Source: Ruegeria sp. Alg231-54 (GTDB lineage: Bacteria > Pseudomonadota > Alphaproteobacteria > Rhodobacterales > Rhodobacteraceae). From it: a stretch of DNA of 64,000 nucleotides. The stretch lies in NCBI RefSeq assembly GCF_900143525.1, contig NZ_FREZ01000008.1, forward strand, positions 1 through 64,000, read 5' to 3'. Position numbers and translations under genes: made by a program. Within the stretch, counting starts at the first letter, position 1; every line of letters begins with the position of its first letter. Shown one piece after another: positions 59,861 through 64,000 of the stretch. The notes under the pieces are model-generated. The model worked only from the letters and a program-made list of their open reading frames with translations, ran no database searches and had not been told where the DNA came from.

Positions 59861-61000
59861 ATGACAGAAGAAATGATACTTGCCAATGCCACGCTAGTTC
59901 TTCCCGATGAGACGGTTGCGGGCAGCATTCGGATTGTAGGAGATGCGATTGCTGAGGTCGCGACCGGCGCAACTGTTCCCGCTGGTGCAATTGACTGCGA
60001 TGGCGATTATGTCTGCCCCGGTCTGGTCGAACTGCACACCGATAATCTTGAGCGTCACATTCAGCCGCGGCCCAAGGTCGACTGGCCTCATGCCGCTGCT
60101 ATTCTGGCCCATGATGCCGAACTGGCCAGTACCGGGATCACGACCGTTTTCGACGCGATGCGGATAGGCTCGATCCCATCCGGGCAACGCTATGTCAAAT
60201 ACGCGCGCGGTCTGTCGCGTGAGTTGTGGCAGTTGCGGGAACAGGATGCATTGAAGATCAGCCATTTTCTGCATTTGCGGGCCGAGGTCTGCTCGGAAAC
60301 ACTGGCCGAAGAATTAAACGAATTTGGGCCCGAAGACCGTGTTGGTCTGGTCTCACTCATGGACCACACGCCCGGACAACGGCAGTTCCGCGATTTGTCG
60401 AAACTGGAAGCTTATCTGAAAGGCAAACTGGGGCTTGAGGGAGATGGATTTCTGCAACACGTGGCCGACCTTAAAGCGATGCGCGACCGCTATGGTGATC
60501 TGCACGAAGTTGAGACGGTAAAGGCGGCCAAACGGTTTGGTGCGATGCTGGCCAGCCATGATGACACGACGGACGAACAGGTGCGCGTATCGGCCGGTCA
60601 CGGGATCACCCTTGCGGAGTTCCCGACCACGGTCGAAGCCGCGCGATCCTGCCAAGACCACGGTATCAAGGTGATGATGGGCGCACCCAACGTGATCCGG
60701 GGCGGGTCGCATTCCGGCAATGTCGCTGCGCATGAATTGGCGCAACTGGGTCATCTCGACATACTGTCCTCGGACTATGTGCCATCCGCATTGTTGCTGT
60801 CTGCTGTGAAACTGGGCGAGATGTGGGGTGATTTTGCCCGTGGTCTGAAAACCGTGACAAAGACACCGGCAGAGGTCGTTGGACTGGATGATCGTGGTGA
60901 GTTGCGGGCGGGTGCGCGGGCGGACGTCATCCGGTTCCGGATGCGCGAAGGCACCCCTGCGTTGAATGGCGTTTGGTCGCGCGGACGGCGCGTGGCCTGA
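59861..61000 (+). CDS. phnM: Alpha-D-ribose 1-methylphosphonate 5-triphosphate diphosphatase PhnM
   Basis: This 379-residue amidohydrolase-fold enzyme releases pyrophosphate from the ribosyl phosphonate triphosphate. Metal-binding segments are visible: VELHTDNLERH, VSLMDHTPGQRQF, ASHDDTTDEQV and SSDYVPSALLLSAV. It lies 52 bp from the divergent DUF1045 gene, so both may share a regulatory region. The gene ends immediately before the convergent methyltransferase gene. Confidence 0.92.
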   Translation: MTEEMILANATLVLPDETVAGSIRIVGDAIAEVATGATVPAGAIDCDGDYVCPGLVELHTDNLERHIQPRPKVDWPHAAAILAHDAELASTGITTVFDAMRIGSIPSGQRYVKYARGLSRELWQLREQDALKISHFLHLRAEVCSETLAEELNEFGPEDRVGLVSLMDHTPGQRQFRDLSKLEAYLKGKLGLEGDGFLQHVADLKAMRDRYGDLHEVETVKAAKRFGAMLASHDDTTDEQVRVSAGHGITLAEFPTTVEAARSCQDHGIKVMMGAPNVIRGGSHSGNVAAHELAQLGHLDILSSDYVPSALLLSAVKLGEMWGDFARGLKTVTKTPAEVVGLDDRGELRAGARADVIRFRMREGTPALNGVWSRGRRVA

Positions 61001-61477
61001 TCAGGCCCTGTAGAACAAGTAGCGGTCCGGCGCGATGGTGTCAGGGCCGCTGATCTGCTGAAAGCCGACAAGCGGTTGGCCCGAGATCAACAACCCGCCG
61101 GGCAACATCACCTTTGCGATAAAGGGGCTGAGACGCGCCGCTTCGGCGACATCGTCTTCCTTGACACCCCGCCCGAAATCGTAGTGACCGAAAGCGATCC
61201 TGGGTCCAGCTTCTGCCAGCTTCTGCAGCATCGGCTCGGCCTCACCCTGCAAAAAATCCTCTGCTGGCGGTGTGCTGGACGGATGGCACTGAAGCACGCG
61301 GTCCATGACCCAGATCCTCCGATCCGGCAGAATTTCCCGCAAGTGATCATAAGTGCGCCCGTTTCCAAGGCCCATATCCAGCACGTCGCCCGCAGTGTCT
61401 GAGATCTGATCGACCGCCCAATTCAAACCGTCACGTTGTGCGGTCAGGCGGCGCAGCATGGAATCCAGTCGGCTCAT
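61001..61477 (-). CDS. Class I SAM-dependent methyltransferase
   Basis: This 158-residue protein has the class I methyltransferase motif I (DVLDMGLGNGRTYDHL, residues about 31-46) and motif II-like hydrophobic strands (WVMDRVLQCHP). It is small, with the minimal SAM-binding core, and has no extra substrate domain, so the acceptor cannot be guessed. Stop codons of this gene and phnM are back to back (61000/61001). It follows the deacetylase gene by 14 bp on the minus strand. Confidence 0.7.
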   Translation of the reverse strand: MSRLDSMLRRLTAQRDGLNWAVDQISDTAGDVLDMGLGNGRTYDHLREILPDRRIWVMDRVLQCHPSSTPPAEDFLQGEAEPMLQKLAEAGPRIAFGHYDFGRGVKEDDVAEAARLSPFIAKVMLPGGLLISGQPLVGFQQISGPDTIAPDRYLFYRA

Positions 61478-61491
61478 TCAGATCTCCGTTT

Positions 61492-62247
61492 TCAGTCGGC
61501 TTGGGGGGCGGACCAGACAAAGCCCGGCCCGTTCAGCAGCCGGTTCAGCAGGTCGTGGGTAAAGGCCCAGATGTCCTCATCATGAACCAGATGGTGGGTC
61601 AAGATACCAAAGGGCTCGGTGTTGTCTGCGCGACCCTCGCGGCGATCTTGCAGCAGCTGAGTGGTTTTGGCGATCAACGTGTCCGGATCGGCTAATCCGC
61701 GTGATCCGCGCCAGTCGATTGGATCCAGATGCGTGTTGATCTGGGCCAATCCGGGCGCCGCCTGCGGGCTGGACCGTGGCGTGGCGGTCGATAAGATGCG
61801 ATACCCCGCGGCGGGCAATTCCTGAACTACCTCTGGCGCGATGCGGTTCCAGGGCGGCACGAACATCGGGCACAATTGGTCCGCAAACAGGGCGCGCAAC
61901 CGCGATATCCCCATGCGGGCGTCCTGAGTGATATCGTCCATGGGCCGGTGCAGGCGGAATTCGGATTTCTTTTCATCCGGTGGTGCGTGGTTCTGATGGG
62001 CCCATCCGTGCACGACCGGGATTAGGATTGGATGGGCAGTTACATATTCGATCAGCACGTCTTGGATATCACGGGGGATGATGGCCAGATGAACGGGCAC
62101 CCCAAGGAGGTCTGACATCGTGGACAACCGGTCGAGTTGCGGCGTTGTGGAAACCGCGTCATCGTCACGCCACCACAAAGGCAGCGCCAGTCCTTGTTGA
62201 CGCCAGATATCCAGTTCATCCGTCAAGCTGCGCCAGTCAACACTCAT
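61492..62247 (-). CDS. Polysaccharide-deacetylase-like protein (NodB superfamily)
   Basis: This 251-residue protein has the metal-binding Asp region PLWWRDDDAV and HGWAHQNHAP (His pair), the layout of carbohydrate deacetylases of the NodB type, though shorter than many. It would remove acyl groups from a sugar, probably in the cytoplasm, since no signal peptide is seen. Its start overlaps the glycosyltransferase stop (ATGA), so the two act together. Substrate unknown. Confidence 0.65.
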   Translation of the reverse strand: MSVDWRSLTDELDIWRQQGLALPLWWRDDDAVSTTPQLDRLSTMSDLLGVPVHLAIIPRDIQDVLIEYVTAHPILIPVVHGWAHQNHAPPDEKKSEFRLHRPMDDITQDARMGISRLRALFADQLCPMFVPPWNRIAPEVVQELPAAGYRILSTATPRSSPQAAPGLAQINTHLDPIDWRGSRGLADPDTLIAKTTQLLQDRREGRADNTEPFGILTHHLVHDEDIWAFTHDLLNRLLNGPGFVWSAPQAD

Positions 62248-63386
62248 CTGCGGCGCTCCAAAAGTCCCTTGGCGATGCTTACCGATTGCGCTGCGCCATC
62301 GAACCCCTGATCTGAGACCGGACGACGTTCCGATGAAATCACACGGCCCACGGCCTCGGCCAACAGATCTCCGTTCAAATCTTTGCTTGGGATGACATCA
62401 ATGGCGGGCATTTCCGCAAGGGTGCGGGCGCGCAGGCTCTGTTCGACCTCATTGCCATCATCAAATGGGATAAACACGGCAGGGGTTCCTGCCTGCAGAA
62501 TATCCAATGCTGTATTGTAGCCACACATGCTGACCGAAGCCGCCGCGTGGTGCAGCATCTGGCGAAAATCGGGCCGCACCGGTTCCAAAGTGACAGGGGC
62601 ACCCTCCAAATGCTTCCGCAATTCTGTAATGCGCGCCTTTGCGTCTTGCCCGCCGACCAACAGGCGCCAGCGCCTGTTCGGCATCTTTCCGGCGGCCTCG
62701 ATGGTCGCGCGAAATATCGGTTGCCCAACCGAACCGCCGCCTGCGCTGACAAGCACTTCGCCTTTGCCGGTTGCGTCCTTGTGCGGTGTTGGGGCCAGTG
62801 GAGCCACGAAACCCGTGTAAAACAGGCGGCCCTCCAGCTGCTCAGACACAGGCCAGCTGACGTTCAACGGCACAACGCTCTGGTCCGAATGGACAAGGAT
62901 GCCGTCGTAGTATTTTGCGATGATCTCATCCGCTCGCTCTGCCTTTGAGGGTTTCGAGGGCGGTGCCAGAATGTCACGGATCGATCCCAGAATTACCGGG
63001 CGCGGGCGTATTTCACGAGCGGTCTCAAGCGCGGCTGAAAATTCACCTGCCAGAGACCGGCGGCCAAACGGATAAAGCTCGGTGATCAGAACATCCGGTG
63101 CAAAGCTGCGAGTTGCTTCAACCAGAGCAGTCTTGCGCGCCGCGAAGTACCCCTCATCCGCCACCGTTCCGGCTTGTGTCAAAAGACGGGTGAAATCAGT
63201 ACCATCCGAGCGCAAAGGGGGCAGTCCCAACAACGTCATTCCGGTCGTGGCCAATTGAGGAGCAGGCATCCCACCAGAGACCACGAAGGTATCATGCCCA
63301 TCCGCGACAAAGGCCCGGCCCAGCGTCAACGCGCGGCTCAGGTGCCCGGTGCCCAACAGGTGGGTGACAACAATCATGACCTTCAT
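62244..63386 (-). CDS. Predicted glycosyltransferase (GT28/MurG-like)
   Basis: This 380-residue protein has the GT-B fold of the MurG/GT28 type. It begins MKVMIVVTHLLGTGHLSRAL with the glycine-rich loop, and the donor-binding region has GEVLVSAGGGSVGQPIFRAT, SVSMCGYNTALDILQAG and PAVFIPFDDGNEVEQSLRA. It would move a sugar from a UDP- or other nucleotide donor. It is coupled to the phosphatase upstream (ATGA at 63383-63386) and the deacetylase downstream. Confidence 0.75.
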   Translation of the reverse strand: MKVMIVVTHLLGTGHLSRALTLGRAFVADGHDTFVVSGGMPAPQLATTGMTLLGLPPLRSDGTDFTRLLTQAGTVADEGYFAARKTALVEATRSFAPDVLITELYPFGRRSLAGEFSAALETAREIRPRPVILGSIRDILAPPSKPSKAERADEIIAKYYDGILVHSDQSVVPLNVSWPVSEQLEGRLFYTGFVAPLAPTPHKDATGKGEVLVSAGGGSVGQPIFRATIEAAGKMPNRRWRLLVGGQDAKARITELRKHLEGAPVTLEPVRPDFRQMLHHAAASVSMCGYNTALDILQAGTPAVFIPFDDGNEVEQSLRARTLAEMPAIDVIPSKDLNGDLLAEAVGRVISSERRPVSDQGFDGAAQSVSIAKGLLERRR

Positions 63387-63967
63387 TCGCAGGGGCCTTG
63401 TTGCAGCAGTCGAACCGGTTCGGGTTGCGGCTGAAAGCCATCCAGATCAATGACATAAAGTCGGTTGCGCTTGATCTTGAACGGGGCAGTGCCGTCAAAG
63501 TTCCATCCCCAGGCCGAGGCGAGAATGACGCGCATGATCCCAATGTGACACACGGCGACAGTGTCACCTTGCAAACCGCCCAGCCAGGGTTGCAATCGCG
63601 CCCGCACTTCCGCCGGACTTTCGCCGTTCGGCGGGCAATAGTCCCAGCCCCAATCCTCGATATGGCGATATCCGCTATCTGCGTCTGCAATCAGGTCAAC
63701 GCCGCGCTTGCCTTCCCAATCGCCCCAGTTCATCTCGGTCAGGGCTTCGGACACCTTAGGCTCTCGCCCCGCGACCAATGCGGCGGTTTCGCTGGCGCGC
63801 TGCAGGGGGCTGGACCAGAGCGCTGCCTTGTTCCACGACTCGGGCAATTCATATCCGGCCAGTTCGGTGCGCGCGTCATCGTCCAGCGGAATGTCACTGC
63901 GGCCCTGAATACGGCCAGCGCGGTTCCAATGGGTGTGGCCGTGGCGTAAAAGAGCAAGTTGGCTCAT
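63383..63967 (-). CDS. Histidine phosphatase (phosphoglycerate mutase-like) family protein
   Basis: This 194-residue protein has the catalytic RHG motif (LALLRHGHTHWN, His about residue 9) and the second His in AVCHIGIMRV, with Arg and Glu ligands in between. It is a branch of the histidine phosphatase superfamily that removes phosphate from a sugar phosphate or nucleotide. It is the first gene of the four-gene minus-strand cluster and is coupled to the glycosyltransferase. Bases 63968-64000 show nothing that can be judged. Confidence 0.82.
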   Translation of the reverse strand: MSQLALLRHGHTHWNRAGRIQGRSDIPLDDDARTELAGYELPESWNKAALWSSPLQRASETAALVAGREPKVSEALTEMNWGDWEGKRGVDLIADADSGYRHIEDWGWDYCPPNGESPAEVRARLQPWLGGLQGDTVAVCHIGIMRVILASAWGWNFDGTAPFKIKRNRLYVIDLDGFQPQPEPVRLLQQGPCE

Positions 63968-64000
63968 GCAGTGCCTCCGATCAAAGGCCGCGCAGCCTGC

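Noticed and set aside
1-64000. tRNA, rRNA or CRISPR array
   Set aside because: No cloverleaf, rRNA segment or regularly spaced repeat was recognised on reading.

Overview
The window looks like chromosome of a marine alphaproteobacterium of the Roseobacter group (Rhodobacterales). The grounds are high G+C codon use, tightly coupled operons (many ATGA start/stop overlaps), and the gene content: DHPS and sulfoacetate catabolism, a TTT and a TRAP transporter, a non-pyrrolysine MttB, a dimethylglycine-dehydrogenase-like enzyme, and a phn C-P lyase operon with the DUF1045 and phnM arrangement usual in that group. No rRNA, tRNA or CRISPR array was recognised.

Layout. 1-3.7 kb is a mobile-element scar with an IS3-family element running off the left edge, a dead IS6-family copy, a small outer-membrane barrel gene, a sulfotransferase gene and a broken integrase. 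4.0-6.1 kb is a DEAD-box RNA helicase. 6.2-13.3 kb is a sulfoacetate module: tctABC (tripartite tricarboxylate transporter), an acylating sulfoacetaldehyde dehydrogenase, an acyl-CoA ligase and a divergent LacI-type regulator. 13.3-20.0 kb is a five-gene coupled operon (Ldh2-family dehydrogenase, DUF3726, an unknown 561-residue protein, an atypical M19 dipeptidase, ALDH) with a divergent LysR regulator. 20.2-31.2 kb handles methylated amines: a ProXVW-type transporter, two ureohydrolases, an MttB-family methyltransferase, a DMGDH-like enzyme and a LysR regulator. 31.2-40.3 kb is a nearly textbook DHPS operon (LacI regulator, two operators, a 61-residue membrane protein, hpsKLM TRAP transporter, hpsNOP, usp, comDE) closed by a terminator. 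40.4-47.4 kb holds a periplasmic redox trio (SBP56/MtoX-like propeller, MauG-like di-haem protein, MbnP-like protein), then on the other strand an outer-membrane barrel, a DUF3179 protein and a sulfatase. 47.6-52.6 kb holds glutaminase plus AGCS symporter, cysteine synthase and a glutathionyl-hydroquinone-reductase-like protein. 52.6-52.9 kb is a hemerythrin gene cut by an IS3 remnant. 53.0-61.0 kb is phnF / phnGHIJKLN, DUF1045, phnM. 61.0-64.0 kb is a four-gene methyltransferase, deacetylase, glycosyltransferase and phosphatase cluster.

The organising theme is use of sulfonates, methylated amines and phosphonates. DHPS is taken up by HpsKLM, interconverted by HpsO/HpsP and oxidised by HpsN to (R)-sulfolactate. 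A sulfolactate dehydrogenase (possibly the Ldh2-family gene at 13.3 kb) and ComDE would give sulfoacetaldehyde. Sulfoacetate, imported by TctABC, reaches the same intermediate through SauT and SauS. The desulfonating enzyme Xsc is not in this window. The parts that look least described are the SBP56/MauG/MbnP trio, the M19/unknown/DUF3726 operon, the two ureohydrolases beside the betaine transporter, the 61-residue membrane protein in the DHPS operon, and the 297-bp insert between phnI and phnJ.
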